Origin: Enterovirga rhinocerotis
GTDB taxonomy: Bacteria > Pseudomonadota > Alphaproteobacteria > Rhizobiales > Beijerinckiaceae
Assembly (NCBI RefSeq): GCF_004363955.1
Contig: NZ_SNZR01000011.1
Coordinates: 682,001 to 746,000, forward strand
Direction of reading: 5' to 3'
DNA: 64,000 bases
Shown: positions 8,692 through 17,105 of the stretch, in pieces
Layout: the number at the start of each line of letters is the position of its first letter
Position numbering within the stretch: the stretch's first letter is position 1
Made by a program: the position numbers and the translations under genes
Notes under the pieces: generated by a model
Told to the model about the DNA's origin: nothing
Databases searched by the model: none
The model's input: only the letters and a program-made list of their open reading frames with translations

Positions 8692-8813
8692 GATCGAACA
8701 GCCTGCCTTTTTATCATCTGGGGATTGCCGCCGAACGCTGTCGCGACTTGGCGGGCCAGTGATGGATCAAGCTTGCAGAAGTCGGGCCAACTCGAAAGCT
8801 ATAATGCGGATTT

Positions 8814-8830
8814 CTTCCACATTGTGGAAG
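8814..8830. promoter_or_regulatory. Perfect palindrome, candidate IclR operator
   Basis: Eight-base arms CTTCCACA and TGTGGAAG are centred on one T between the divergent binding-protein and IclR genes. Size, symmetry and position fit an IclR-family operator controlling both directions. TATAAT-like sequence (8801-8805) lies just to its left. Confidence 0.55.
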
Positions 8831-8883
8831 TCGTCGTGAGTTTGTGTTGTCGGGCGCATGGGTCGTCGATAGCGTCGCGAAAC

Positions 8884-9687
8884 ATGAAGAGCGGGTTGGG
8901 CGCCGGCGGTGCGCAGACGATCCAGCGGGCGGTTTCGCTGCTGCGGGAGGTCTCGGCCTCGCGCGGGCGCGGCGCCCGGCTGACGGCTTTGGCCGAAGCG
9001 GCGGAGCTGCCGGTTCCGACGGCGCACCGGCTCCTGGCCGCCCTGACGCGCGAGGGCTTGCTGGAGCGCGATGCCGCCACGCGTGGCTATCGTCTCGGCT
9101 CGCTGCTCTACGAGTTCGGGCTCGCCGCCTCGCCGGATGTCGACATCCGCCGGCTCTGTGCCTCCGCCCTTCAACGGCTTGCGTCCGAAACCGGGGATTG
9201 CGCCTACGTCAATGCGCGCAGCGGTCGCGACGCCCTTTGCCTCGATCGCCGCGAGGGGAGCTTCGCAGTGCAGGCGGCCCCCGTGCGGATCGGCAACCGG
9301 CGCCCGCTCGGGGTCGGCTCGGGGGCGCTCGCTCTGCTGGCCATCCTGCCCTCCGAGGAGGTCGATGCCGTACTCGAATCGAATGCCCGCCGCTACCGGC
9401 GGCATGGCATGTCCGTCGACCGCGTGCGGGTCGCGGTGGAGGCGACGCGCGCGCGTGGGTTCGCCGTGACCACAGGCCGGATCGTGGCTCGCTTCCGGGG
9501 TGTCGCGCTGGCGGTCGGCAACGGGGTCAACGGCGTGCCGGTCGCGCTGTCCGTGATCGCGGCCGACGAGCGCCTCGATGCGCCGCGCATCGATCGGGTC
9601 GTCGCCCTGCTCCGCCGCGAGGAGAGCGCGCTGCGTGCCGCCCTGACGTCGGAACTGTTTTCCCCTGCGAAAGGAACGCTTCCATGA
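8884..9687 (+). CDS. IclR-family transcriptional regulator
   Basis: Regulator of 267 residues. The winged helix-turn-helix lies at about residues 12-75 (AEAAELPVPTAHRLLAALTREGLL), followed by a C-terminal GAF-like ligand domain ending in ALSVIAADERLD. ATG 8884 was chosen as it gives the usual family N terminus; the open frame extends upstream into the control region. Its stop overlaps the ATG of the amidase gene by four bases, so the two are translationally coupled. It likely senses the amide or acid handled by the neighbouring enzymes and controls the divergent Bug-protein operon. Confidence 0.9.
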   Translation: MKSGLGAGGAQTIQRAVSLLREVSASRGRGARLTALAEAAELPVPTAHRLLAALTREGLLERDAATRGYRLGSLLYEFGLAASPDVDIRRLCASALQRLASETGDCAYVNARSGRDALCLDRREGSFAVQAAPVRIGNRRPLGVGSGALALLAILPSEEVDAVLESNARRYRRHGMSVDRVRVAVEATRARGFAVTTGRIVARFRGVALAVGNGVNGVPVALSVIAADERLDAPRIDRVVALLRREESALRAALTSELFSPAKGTLP

Positions 9688-11087
9688 CGGACGCCGCCGG
9701 CGCCCCCCTGTCCGCCACCGACATGGCCGCGCGGCTGGACGCGGGCGAGACGACGCCCGAGGCGTTGCTGGCGGACGCATTCGCGCGCATCGCCCGCGCG
9801 AACGCGGCGCTCGGGGCCTTCGTCCACCTCGACCCCGAGGGAGCGGCGGCGGCGGCCAGGGCCTCGGGCGCCCGGCAGTCGGCCGGCGCCCGTCTCGGCC
9901 CGCTGGACGGCGTGCCGATCGCCGTGAAGGACAATCTCTGGGTGGCCGGGATGCCCGCTCGCTGGGGCAGTCGGATGTGGGCCGACTTCGTGCCGCCGGC
10001 GGACGACATCGCCGTCGAGCGCCTGAGGGCGGCGGGAGCCATCATCGTCGGCAAGACGAACACGCCGGAATTCGCCCTGTCGGGCCGCACCGACAGCCCG
10101 CTGCACGGCCCGGCCCGCAATCCCTGGGACGTGAAGCTGACGCCGGGAGGCTCCAGCGGAGGGTCCGTCGCCGCCGTGGCGGCCGGCTTGGTGCCGCTGT
10201 CGCTGGCCACGGATGCCGGCGGCTCGACGCGCCTCCCGGCCAGCTATACGGGGCTGTACGGGATGCGGCCGAGCAACGGCACCATCCCGCGCCGTCATGG
10301 CTTCCCGCCCATGGCCCTCGATTTCCAGGCGATCGGCGTCCTCGGCCGCAGCCTCGCCGACATGGCGCTGCTGCTCGACGCGGTCTCGGGTCCCGATCCC
10401 CGCGATCCCGCTTCGCTGCGCGGTCCGGGCAGGCCGATCGCGGGGCGCCCTCTGCGCATCGGCTGGTTCTCGGCGATCGGGGACGAGGCCGTCGATCCGG
10501 AAGTCGCCGCGGCCGTGGCGGAATGCGCGGCCCTGCTGGCGGGGGCGGCCTGCGACGTCGTCCCGCGCGAGGCGCCTTACGACATCGCGGGCGTGCGGCA
10601 GGTCTGGGGCGTGCTCAGCGCCAGCGGAGCGGCAAGGGCGGCGGAAATCCATCCGGATCGCTGGCGAGCCGAGGCGAGCCGGCCCATCGCGATGGCCGCC
10701 GAGCGCGGCCTCGGCCTCGCCGCGGTGGATTACGTTCGGGCGATGGATGGGCTTGCGGCGATCCGGACCGGCGTCGCGGAGACATGGGGGGACGTGGATG
10801 TCTTCCTCTGCCCCGCCGCGGCATCTCCCGCCTGGCCCATCGATCAGGAGCATCCGGCGATGGTAGGGGGCCGTCAGGGTCACGCGGCCGTGCAGAACAC
10901 CTTCGCGACCTGGGTCAACGCCATCGGCCATCCCGCCATCTCCGTCCCGGCGCGTCCGCATGCCGATGGCCGGCCGCTGGGCGTCCAGATCGTCGGCCGC
11001 TTCGGCGAAGACGCGACGGTGATCGACGTCGCACGACGCCTCGATTCATGCAGGACGTGGTCGATGCCCGACGCCCCGGTCTGGTAG
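9684..11087 (+). CDS. Amidase (amidase-signature family)
   Basis: Hydrolase of 467 residues that cleaves an amide to acid plus ammonia. The Ser-cisSer-Lys triad is visible: Lys in IAVKDNLW (about 77), the cis-Ser in GGSSGGSVAA (about 155) and the nucleophile in DAGGSTRLPAS (about 179). Length is standard. It overlaps the IclR gene by ATGA, which ties its expression to that regulator. The substrate is unknown; the cyclase hydrolase and D-amino-acid-type oxidoreductase nearby suggest catabolism of nitrogenous compounds. Confidence 0.92.
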   Translation: MTDAAGAPLSATDMAARLDAGETTPEALLADAFARIARANAALGAFVHLDPEGAAAAARASGARQSAGARLGPLDGVPIAVKDNLWVAGMPARWGSRMWADFVPPADDIAVERLRAAGAIIVGKTNTPEFALSGRTDSPLHGPARNPWDVKLTPGGSSGGSVAAVAAGLVPLSLATDAGGSTRLPASYTGLYGMRPSNGTIPRRHGFPPMALDFQAIGVLGRSLADMALLLDAVSGPDPRDPASLRGPGRPIAGRPLRIGWFSAIGDEAVDPEVAAAVAECAALLAGAACDVVPREAPYDIAGVRQVWGVLSASGAARAAEIHPDRWRAEASRPIAMAAERGLGLAAVDYVRAMDGLAAIRTGVAETWGDVDVFLCPAAASPAWPIDQEHPAMVGGRQGHAAVQNTFATWVNAIGHPAISVPARPHADGRPLGVQIVGRFGEDATVIDVARRLDSCRTWSMPDAPVW

Positions 11088-11095
11088 ATCGCCGA

Positions 11096-12367
11096 CTACG
11101 CGAACCGGGACGGCGCGAAGGGGGAGACCGGCGCCTCGGGCGGCTTGTCCCCCAGCAGATCGGCCACGATCCGGCCCGTCGCAGCAGCGGCGGCCAGGCC
11201 GATATGGCCATGCCCGAAGGCATGGACGATATCCGGCGCTGCGGAGGCGGGGCCGATCACGGGCAATCCGTCCGGCGTCGAGGGGCGATGGCCGATCCAG
11301 CGATCGACGGTCGGCGGGCCGGCTTCGGCCAGGGCGGGATAGGTCCGCATCGCGTGCCGGACCAGAATGTCCGCGCGGTTCCAATCCGGTGCGGTCCCGG
11401 TCCCCGCGAGTTCGACCTGCCCGGCGATGCGCAGACCTGCCGCGGTCGTCGTGTTCGCCATCTTCCCGTCGCTCGGCATGATCGGAATGGATAGCGAGAC
11501 GGCCGGGTTCGCGATCACGGCGTGATAGCCGCGCTCGCTCTCGAGCGGGATGCGGTCGCCCGCCTGCGCCGCGAGCCGCTTCGCGTGGATTCCGGCGCAG
11601 ATCACGGCTCGGTCGCACGCGATCTCGCCATCCGCCGTGCGCACGGCGCGAAGGCGGCCCGCCGCGATCGCGAAGCCCTGCGCCGCGGTCCGGCGGAAGG
11701 CGGCGCCGCGTGCTTCGCAATGGGCGGCGATGGCCGCCACATAGGCCCCCGGATCCACGCAATGGCCGCCCGCCCCGATCAGGGCGCCGAAGCCGTAGCG
11801 GCGGTCGAGCGCGGGTTCGAGCCGCCGCAGGTCGTCGGCGCCGAGCTCGGTCCAGGAGACGCCGTTGTCCCGGCGCAGCCGCCAGGCGAGCGCCTCCGCG
11901 TCGAAGGCGGCTCTGTCGGGATAGGCGTACAGAAGGCCCGCCCGCCGGATCAGGTCGGGGCGGCCGATCTCGGCGGCGATGCCGGCATGGCGATCGGGGC
12001 ATTCGCGCAGGAGCGTCGACAGCGCGCGAGCGGTCGCCTCGACCTTGGCGAGCGTCGCGCCGGCGGACAGAAAGCGGATGAGCCAGGGCAGCAGCTGGGG
12101 CAGGGCGCTCCATCGGATGGTCAGGGGGCCCTCGCGATCGAGCAGGAAGCCGGGAAGCTTGCGCCAGAGACCCGGGAGCGACATCGGCACCACCGAGGCC
12201 GGGCTCAGCCAGGCGCCGTTGCCATAGCTCGCAGCCTGGCGTCCGCCCGGTTCGCCGGGGTCGAGCATGGTGACGCGATGGCCGTCGCGCAGCAATTCGA
12301 GCGCGGTGATGGCGCCGACGATGCCGATTCCGATGACCACGACACGCGTCGGACGGGGAGCGCTCAT
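11096..12367 (-). CDS. FAD-dependent oxidoreductase, DadA-like
   Basis: Flavoenzyme of 423 residues, of the D-amino-acid dehydrogenase/glycine oxidase family. The dinucleotide-binding motif VVVIGIGIVGAITALELL begins at residue 8, and the C-terminal FAD contact GHGHIGLAAAAATGRIVADL is present. Such enzymes oxidatively deaminate D-amino acids or N-alkyl amino acids. It overlaps the upstream SDR gene by four bases (ATGA) and converges on the amidase gene, with only 8 bases between the two stops. Substrate not determined. Confidence 0.9.
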   Translation of the reverse strand: MSAPRPTRVVVIGIGIVGAITALELLRDGHRVTMLDPGEPGGRQAASYGNGAWLSPASVVPMSLPGLWRKLPGFLLDREGPLTIRWSALPQLLPWLIRFLSAGATLAKVEATARALSTLLRECPDRHAGIAAEIGRPDLIRRAGLLYAYPDRAAFDAEALAWRLRRDNGVSWTELGADDLRRLEPALDRRYGFGALIGAGGHCVDPGAYVAAIAAHCEARGAAFRRTAAQGFAIAAGRLRAVRTADGEIACDRAVICAGIHAKRLAAQAGDRIPLESERGYHAVIANPAVSLSIPIMPSDGKMANTTTAAGLRIAGQVELAGTGTAPDWNRADILVRHAMRTYPALAEAGPPTVDRWIGHRPSTPDGLPVIGPASAAPDIVHAFGHGHIGLAAAAATGRIVADLLGDKPPEAPVSPFAPSRFA

Positions 12368-13122
12368 GCCAGACCACCATCGACCGCCCAGGCCTGTCCC
12401 GTGACGTAGGACGAGTCCGGCGAGGCGAGGAAGGCGATCACGGCGGCGACCTCGTCCGGCCGGCCTCTGCGGCGAAGCGGGATGGCCGCCTCCGTCCGCG
12501 CGATCGCGGCCGGGTCGAGCTTTCCGGCCTTGCCGGCATCCTTCTCGATCAGGCCGGGAATGACGGCATTCACCGTCACGCCGCTCTCTGCCAGTTCGCG
12601 CGCGAGGAGGCGAACGACGGCTTCGAGCGCCGCGCGGCTCGCCGCCGTCGCCGCGAACGGGGAGAAATCCGGTCGCATCACATGCGCCACGAAGGAGGAG
12701 ACGGCGACGATGCGCGGATGCGCGGCGGCCTTCAGGAGAGGCTCGGCGAGCGCGGCGAGCCCGACCAGCGCCATCACCGATTCGTCGGCTGCCTGTCGCA
12801 GATCCTCGGCCGTCAGCGCTCTCGCCTCCCCCCGGCGAGCGGATCCTGCCACCAGGACCAAGGCGTCGAGCGCCCCGAAGGCCGTCGTGGCCTCCTCCGT
12901 CAGGCGCCGATGAAGCGCGGGATCGGCGATGTCCCCGAGACAGCAGCGCACCTCCGCCCCCGCGGCGCCGGCTCGCGCTGCCACATCCGCGAGCCCGTCG
13001 GCATTCGAGCGGGTGTGCAGGAGGAGGCGGGCGTGAGGCCCGGCCAGCCGCAAAGCGGTCGCGCGTCCGATCCCGCTCGCGGCGCCGGTGACGAGGAATA
13101 CTCGCTTTCGAGGCTCGATCAC
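12364..13122 (-). CDS. Short-chain dehydrogenase/reductase (SDR)
   Basis: NAD(P)-dependent oxidoreductase of 252 residues. The Rossmann motif TGAASGIGRATAL is near residue 11, NAG is replaced by VAG, and the C-terminal YVTGQAWAVDGG is typical. The active-site region reads SSFVAHVMRPDFSPFAATAASRAA: the usual YxxxK is FxxxA here, so the catalytic Tyr and Lys seem to be missing. GTG 13122 gives the usual length; the open frame upstream is noncoding. It overlaps the FAD oxidoreductase by ATGA, forming a two-gene operon. It could be a divergent or inactive SDR. Confidence 0.85.
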   Translation of the reverse strand: MIEPRKRVFLVTGAASGIGRATALRLAGPHARLLLHTRSNADGLADVAARAGAAGAEVRCCLGDIADPALHRRLTEEATTAFGALDALVLVAGSARRGEARALTAEDLRQAADESVMALVGLAALAEPLLKAAAHPRIVAVSSFVAHVMRPDFSPFAATAASRAALEAVVRLLARELAESGVTVNAVIPGLIEKDAGKAGKLDPAAIARTEAAIPLRRRGRPDEVAAVIAFLASPDSSYVTGQAWAVDGGLA

Positions 13123-13190
13123 CGTGCCGCGTCTCCGTAGCGCGAAGGCGCGCCCATGCCTCTTCTCATCCCGGAGGGAAAGCCGCGCCG

Positions 13191-13405
13191 ATGCGCCGCT
13201 TCCTGCATCGATGGGGCGGCTATCCGCTGACCGGCGACACGGGCGAGCCGAAGCTCTGCTTCTTCGACGGCCAGGGCAAGAACGGGAAGTCGACCCTCGT
13301 CGATGCCTGGTGCGAGGGTCTCGGGCGACCATGACGAGACGGTCCCGATCGAAACGTTTCTGAATCGGGGCCGGGGCAGGAATGCCGGCCAGTTCGCCGC
13401 TCAGA
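13191..13405 (+). pseudogene. Remnant of P4-type phage/plasmid primase-helicase, frameshifted
   Basis: The first frame reads MRRFLHRWGGYPLTGDTGEP then FFDGQGKNGKSTLVDAW, the Walker A and upstream region of the superfamily-3 helicase domain in P4-type phage primases. The frame hits a stop at 13332; a +1 shift continues the homologous text as GDHDETVPIETFLNRGRGR. Both the N terminus and the rest of the helicase are gone. This is a decayed fragment of a prophage or integrative element and marks the edge of the mobile region that runs to 21.6 kb. Confidence 0.8.
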
Positions 13406-13991
13406 TGGCACCCAAGAACGCCGTACCGAACATGAGAACGAGCGCAACCGCTGATAGCCCGATCATCATCGTCGTCCGATGAATTGGAACGCCGGCCGGA
13501 GTCACGATGTCGAGGTGCTCGAAGTTCATTTCGGGCTCCAGGATGTCCTCGCGCTTCATCCCGGAAACGAGCGGTGACACAGGAGCGCCGGACGCAAATC
13601 CGAATGAGAAAAAGGCCAACATGAGCAGCAACAGACCACCGAGTGCCACAGGGACCAGGCCAGACGTCCCCTTGAGCATCGGAGCCGCTAACGACAATCC
13701 CACCAGTACGACGGCATTGGCTGCCCAAGCGGCCTTCTTGGCCTTCGCCTCGACCAACTCGACCGCCCGCAGGCGGCCTCTCTGAAGTGCCCCGTGAGTC
13801 TTCCAACTTTGCGCTGCGCCGGCCTGGGCCTCTCGAAGTGTGGCCTCATCCAGATCAGCAAAGTGCCAACCTCCCTCTTGATCGGTAAGCTTCGGCCGAG
13901 GAGGACTGTCACTAAGGCTACGTCCCAGCGCAGTCCTATTCACCGAGCGAGCCCTGTGCTGATGTTGAGCGTCATACAAACCATCCTGCAT
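13401..13991 (-). CDS. Unknown protein with three predicted membrane helices
   Basis: I do not recognise this 196-residue protein. Residues 1-90 are soluble and polar (PPRPKLTDQEGGWHFADLDE); then hydrophobic segments AANAVVLVGLSLAAPML, GLVPVALGGLLLLMLAFFSF and a C-terminal MMIGLSAVALVLMFGTAFLG follow, so the protein probably sits in the inner membrane with a loop of about 40 residues before the last helix. Base composition is lower in GC than the flanking chromosome. It lies between the primase fragment and the SRAP gene, within mobile DNA; a defence-effector or phage-exclusion role is possible but unsupported. Confidence 0.6.
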   Translation of the reverse strand: MQDGLYDAQHQHRARSVNRTALGRSLSDSPPRPKLTDQEGGWHFADLDEATLREAQAGAAQSWKTHGALQRGRLRAVELVEAKAKKAAWAANAVVLVGLSLAAPMLKGTSGLVPVALGGLLLLMLAFFSFGFASGAPVSPLVSGMKREDILEPEMNFEHLDIVTPAGVPIHRTTMMIGLSAVALVLMFGTAFLGAI

Positions 13992-14096
13992 CGTGAAAAC
14001 GACATGGACTGTTCAGTTACGTGATCGCGAGCGAGCGGCGCAAGTCCACTGCGGGGGCGCTGGCGGTCGTTCACGCCGGCCGCTACGCTCGCCAGG

Positions 14097-14831
14097 ATGT
14101 GCAATCTCTACTCCGTCACGACGAACCAGGAGGCGATCCGGCGCCTGTTCCGGGTGGATCGGGACGTGACGGGAAACCTGCCGCCGCTGCCGGGCGTGTT
14201 CCCCGACTATGCGGCGCCGGTCGTGCGGGCCGATGGAGACGAGCGCGTCCTCGCGATGGCGCGTTGGGGCATGCCGTCGAGCGGAAAAGCACTGTTCGAA
14301 GCGGCGAAGAAGCGCGCTGACAAACTCCGGACGAAGGGCCGCGTGGTCGACGAGGCGGCGTTCGCCGAGCTGCTGCGCATGGAGCCCGACGGCGGGACAA
14401 CCAACGTTCGCAACACGTCTTCGAAGCACTGGCAACGCTGGCTCGGCCCCGAGTCCCGCTGTCTTGTGCCCCTGACCAGCTTCGCCGAGCCGGGACCCGA
14501 TAAGCGCCCCGTCTGGTTCGCGTTCGGCGAGCACCGTCCGCTCGCGGCCTTCGCCGGGATCTGGACCCCGCAGTGGACCTCGGTGCGGAAGGTCAAGACC
14601 GGGCCGGAGACGATCGACCTGTTCGCCTTCCTGACGACCGAGCCAAGCGAGCCGGTCGCGTCCATCCATCCGAAGGCCATGCCGGTCATCTTGACGAGCG
14701 AGGCGGAGCGCGACGTCTGGCTCCGGGCGCCCTGGACCGAGGCGGCCGCGCTGCAACGGCCGCTGCCGGCCGGGATGCTCGAGATCGTCGCCCGTGGGGA
14801 GACGACGGATCAGGCGCCGGGCTCGGACTGA
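14097..14831 (+). CDS. SRAP (SOS-response-associated peptidase, YedK/HMCES family)
   Basis: Member of the SRAP family, 244 residues. These proteins crosslink through Cys2 to abasic sites in single-stranded DNA and shield them; the start [10 protein letters not shown] leaves the catalytic Cys2 after Met removal. Other family blocks are TTNVRNTSS (the catalytic Asn region), [13 protein letters not shown] and [10 protein letters not shown], which contains the conserved His. The last 28 residues ([15 protein letters not shown] and tail) lie within a 119-bp sequence repeated inverted at 18384-18502. SRAP genes are frequent in prophages and islands, in line with its neighbours. Confidence 0.93.
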   Translation: MCNLYSVTTNQEAIRRLFRVDRDVTGNLPPLPGVFPDYAAPVVRADGDERVLAMARWGMPSSGKALFEAAKKRADKLRTKGRVVDEAAFAELLRMEPDGGTTNVRNTSSKHWQRWLGPESRCLVPLTSFAEPGPDKRPVWFAFGEHRPLAAFAGIWTPQWTSVRKVKTGPETIDLFAFLTTEPSEPVASIHPKAMPVILTSEAERDVWLRAPWTEAAALQRPLPAGMLEIVARGETTDQAPGSD

Positions 14832-14866
14832 GGCGCGGCCGCTCGCTCGGCGAGGATATCCCGTAT
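14748..14866 (+). repeat. 119-bp inverted repeat, copy 1 (end of SRAP gene)
   Basis: This stretch covers the final 28 SRAP codons, the stop codon and 35 bases after it. It is repeated on the opposite strand at 18384-18502 with about 11 differences by my count, all in the coding part; the distal 47 bases, spanning the stop codon, are identical. It provides the C-terminal tail of genes read in both directions at each site. Confidence 0.88.
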
Positions 14867-14908
14867 CCGAGAAGTGCCGCTGAATAGATCGAGGACGCGG
14901 AGCTTCAC
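14810..14908 (-). pseudogene. Truncated C5-cytosine DNA methyltransferase start
   Basis: A GTG at 14908 with GGAGG seven bases upstream opens VKLRVLDLFSG, the exact N-terminal motif I of C5-cytosine methyltransferases (LDLFSGxGG). After the tenth residue the sequence switches to [20 protein letters not shown], the reverse-strand reading of the 119-bp repeat, and stops at 32 codons. The rest of the enzyme is missing. I interpret it as the stub of a methyltransferase gene cut by the recombination that placed the repeat here. Confidence 0.65.
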
Positions 14909-15022
14909 CGGACGCCTCCCGGGAGGGGAGGAATCGGTGGGACGATCACGAAAATAGCTATTGGGGATCGATGAGCCTGAGCCCTGTCCCACTTTCCTGT
15001 AAGCTATCGAAATCGCGCGACC

Positions 15023-15073
15023 GTGGCGCTCCCAAGGGGACTCGAACCCCTGTTTTCGCCGTGAGAGGGCGAC
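15023..15073 (-). repeat. Left attachment-site direct repeat (tRNA-Glu 3' part)
   Basis: These 51 bases are identical to 21542-21592 in the intact tRNA-Glu gene. They include the anticodon arm, T arm, 3' acceptor strand and CCA, but the D arm and 5' acceptor are absent, so this is not a working tRNA. It is the displaced original 3' end left after integration of the 15.0-21.6 kb element. Confidence 0.93.
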
Positions 15074-15193
15074 AGATGAGACCATGTGAAACTGCCTGAT
15101 ACAGCCTGCTACAGAGGGAAAGTCGCAGGTTGACGCAGCTCGCATCAAGCTGTTTCGTGGCGTGGAAGTCAACGAATTCGGCAACGAAAACGA
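15074..15193. other. Integrase-proximal att flank
   Basis: The 120 bases between the left att repeat and the integrase start carry the short direct repeats CTGATACAG and CTGCTACAG (about 15097-15115), of the type often used as integrase arm-binding sites. No gene is visible here. Confidence 0.4.
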
Positions 15194-16462
15194 ATGGCCA
15201 AGCGCCGCAGTCCTCTTTCCTCCCGCACCAGCCGCGCCGAGCTGCCCGCTTCGGACGCTCCGGAATGGGAAGTCATCAGCCCCGGTGTCCGGCTCGGCTA
15301 TCGGAAGGGGAGAGGCACCCGCGGCCGGGGTGGCGCGTGGTTGGCGGCGTCGCGCAGCCGCGAAGGTGCGCGCGTTCAGGTCAAGCTCGGGCAGGCCGAC
15401 GATGTCCTGGCGGCCGATAACGAGAAGGTGCTTTCGGCCGAGCAAGCGCGGGAGCGGGCTCGCGCGTGGGCGAAGAGCCTTCGCACCGCGGCTGTCGCAC
15501 CCCGTCCTATGCTGACCGTCGGCGAGGTCGTCGATCGGTGGCTCGAGGCCCGCGAGGCCGAGGGCATGAAATCCGTCTACGACGCGCGCTCGCGGATCCG
15601 CACGCACATCACGCCGAAGCTCGGCAGCGTGACACTGGTCGAGCTGACCGCTGATCAGGTCGTCCGCTGGCGGAACGGCATGGCGAAAGCTCCCAAGCTG
15701 CTCCGGACGGCCAAGACAGCGAAGACGCGCCGGAGCGTGACCATCGCCGCGGACGACGCCGAAGGGCAACGTCGGCGGCGCGATACCGCGAACCGGACGC
15801 TGACGGTCCTGAAAGCGGCGCTCAATTGGGCGCGCGATCACCGGATCACGGATGACGACTCCGCGTGGCGCAACGTCAAGCCGTTCCGGGCCACTACGGC
15901 GGCCCGCGTCCGATTCCTCGATGCCGCCGAGCAGAAGCGGCTGCTCGACGCGGCCGAGGGCTCGCTGCGGGATTTGTTGGCGGCCGCGCTTATGACCGGT
16001 GCACGGTTCGGCGAGCTGTCGCGTCTGCAGGTTCGCGACTTCGACCGGCAGAACGAGACGATCTTCATCGCCGAGAGCAAGAGCGGGAAGGCGCGTCACG
16101 TCGCGCTGACGAGCGGTGCGGCCGCGTTGTTCGGACGACTGGCGGACGAGCGCGCTTCCACCGATCTGTTGCTCACGCAGTCGCCGGATGGTGGAGGTTG
16201 GAAGCCCGCTTCGTATCAGCGCGGCCTGCGCGCGGCGCTTGAGGCCGCGAAGCTCCCGGCCATCACTCTGCACGAGCTGCGGCATTCATTCGCCAGCGCC
16301 ATGGTGCGCGCCGGCGCGCCGCTGATGGTCGTTGCCGAAGCGCTCGGCCACTCCGACTCCCGGATGGTTGAGAAGCACTATGCGCACTTGGCGCCGTCGT
16401 ATGTGGCCGACACGATCCGTCGCACGGCGCCAAATATCGATTTAGATGTTGTTGAAAGATAA
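15194..16462 (+). CDS. int: Tyrosine-type site-specific recombinase (integrase)
   Basis: Integrase of 422 residues that presumably inserted and can excise the island at tRNA-Glu. Residues 105-235 form the SAM-like core-binding domain. The catalytic domain holds Arg271 (TGARFGEL), Lys around 296-299, the HxxR motif at His360-Arg363 (LHELRHSF), His386 (LGHSD) and the nucleophile Tyr396 (KHYAHL), so all active residues are present. It is transcribed inward from the left att repeat. The ribosome-binding site before ATG 15194 is weak. Confidence 0.95.
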   Translation: MAKRRSPLSSRTSRAELPASDAPEWEVISPGVRLGYRKGRGTRGRGGAWLAASRSREGARVQVKLGQADDVLAADNEKVLSAEQARERARAWAKSLRTAAVAPRPMLTVGEVVDRWLEAREAEGMKSVYDARSRIRTHITPKLGSVTLVELTADQVVRWRNGMAKAPKLLRTAKTAKTRRSVTIAADDAEGQRRRRDTANRTLTVLKAALNWARDHRITDDDSAWRNVKPFRATTAARVRFLDAAEQKRLLDAAEGSLRDLLAAALMTGARFGELSRLQVRDFDRQNETIFIAESKSGKARHVALTSGAAALFGRLADERASTDLLLTQSPDGGGWKPASYQRGLRAALEAAKLPAITLHELRHSFASAMVRAGAPLMVVAEALGHSDSRMVEKHYAHLAPSYVADTIRRTAPNIDLDVVER

Positions 16463-16612
16463 TGTGTGGATCAGTGTCGTTGTATGTCAAGTATCAATTG
16501 ACAATTTACTTGGCTGGTCGGGCCTTGGTTTGATAATTTTTTTGACAGACATCCGTAGCATGCCTACCATGACTCAGAATTTCGCCAGTCAATGGCGGGG
16601 CAGGAGGCGAAC

Positions 16613-17074
16613 ATGTCGTCAGAGACGGATATGGTCGAGAGAGAGGGTAGAGGGCTGATCACGTCGAAGCAGGCGACGTACGAGCGCTTTTTTCTGGAGG
16701 CCTCATCGCTGAGAGGCAGACTTGCGAGAGGCGTTTGGGATGAAGATCCAGAATTCTCAATCATAATGATCGAACAATTTAGCTGCTGGCAGCCGTGGTC
16801 GCTGCTTCGGACGCGGTGCTTGCGCCTCTTAGAAGGTCTGCCGCGAGAATTGGTACACGCCGCGCTGAATCCCGACGCCGATGACGCCGAAGGGGAGGAG
16901 GGTATGTTCAAGCCCGAGCGGCGTGGAGAGAAAGCGCCGATGATCAGCATCTCGCTGGAAGACGACGGCCAATTCTACCTGTTGGTGCGCGGGCCGCTCA
17001 AGGAGCTGAGCGACGTAAGTCAGTACGCCGCCTGGGTGTTCGAGCGGCGCGGCATAGACTGCAACCCCATGTGA
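16613..17074 (+). CDS. Hypothetical island protein
   Basis: I do not recognise this 153-residue protein. It is acidic and soluble, with no signal or membrane segment; visible features are a helical N-terminal half (SKQATYERFFLEASSLRGR) and a C-terminal MISISLEDDGQFYLLVRGP beta-rich block. ATG 16613 is preferred over the ATG at 16592 because AGGAGG lies six bases upstream. It follows the integrase after a 150-base AT-richer gap. Confidence 0.65.
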   Translation: MSSETDMVEREGRGLITSKQATYERFFLEASSLRGRLARGVWDEDPEFSIIMIEQFSCWQPWSLLRTRCLRLLEGLPRELVHAALNPDADDAEGEEGMFKPERRGEKAPMISISLEDDGQFYLLVRGPLKELSDVSQYAAWVFERRGIDCNPM

Positions 17075-17105
17075 GGGCTCAGCGGCGTTTCGGCGTTCCG
17101 CCGAT

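Noticed and set aside
14013-14756. 247-codon reverse-strand frame over SRAP
   Set aside because: It is antisense to an SRAP gene with catalytic Cys2 and all family motifs.
15023-15073. A second tRNA-Glu gene
   Set aside because: Only the 3' part is present, with no D arm or 5' acceptor strand. It is an attachment-site duplicate.
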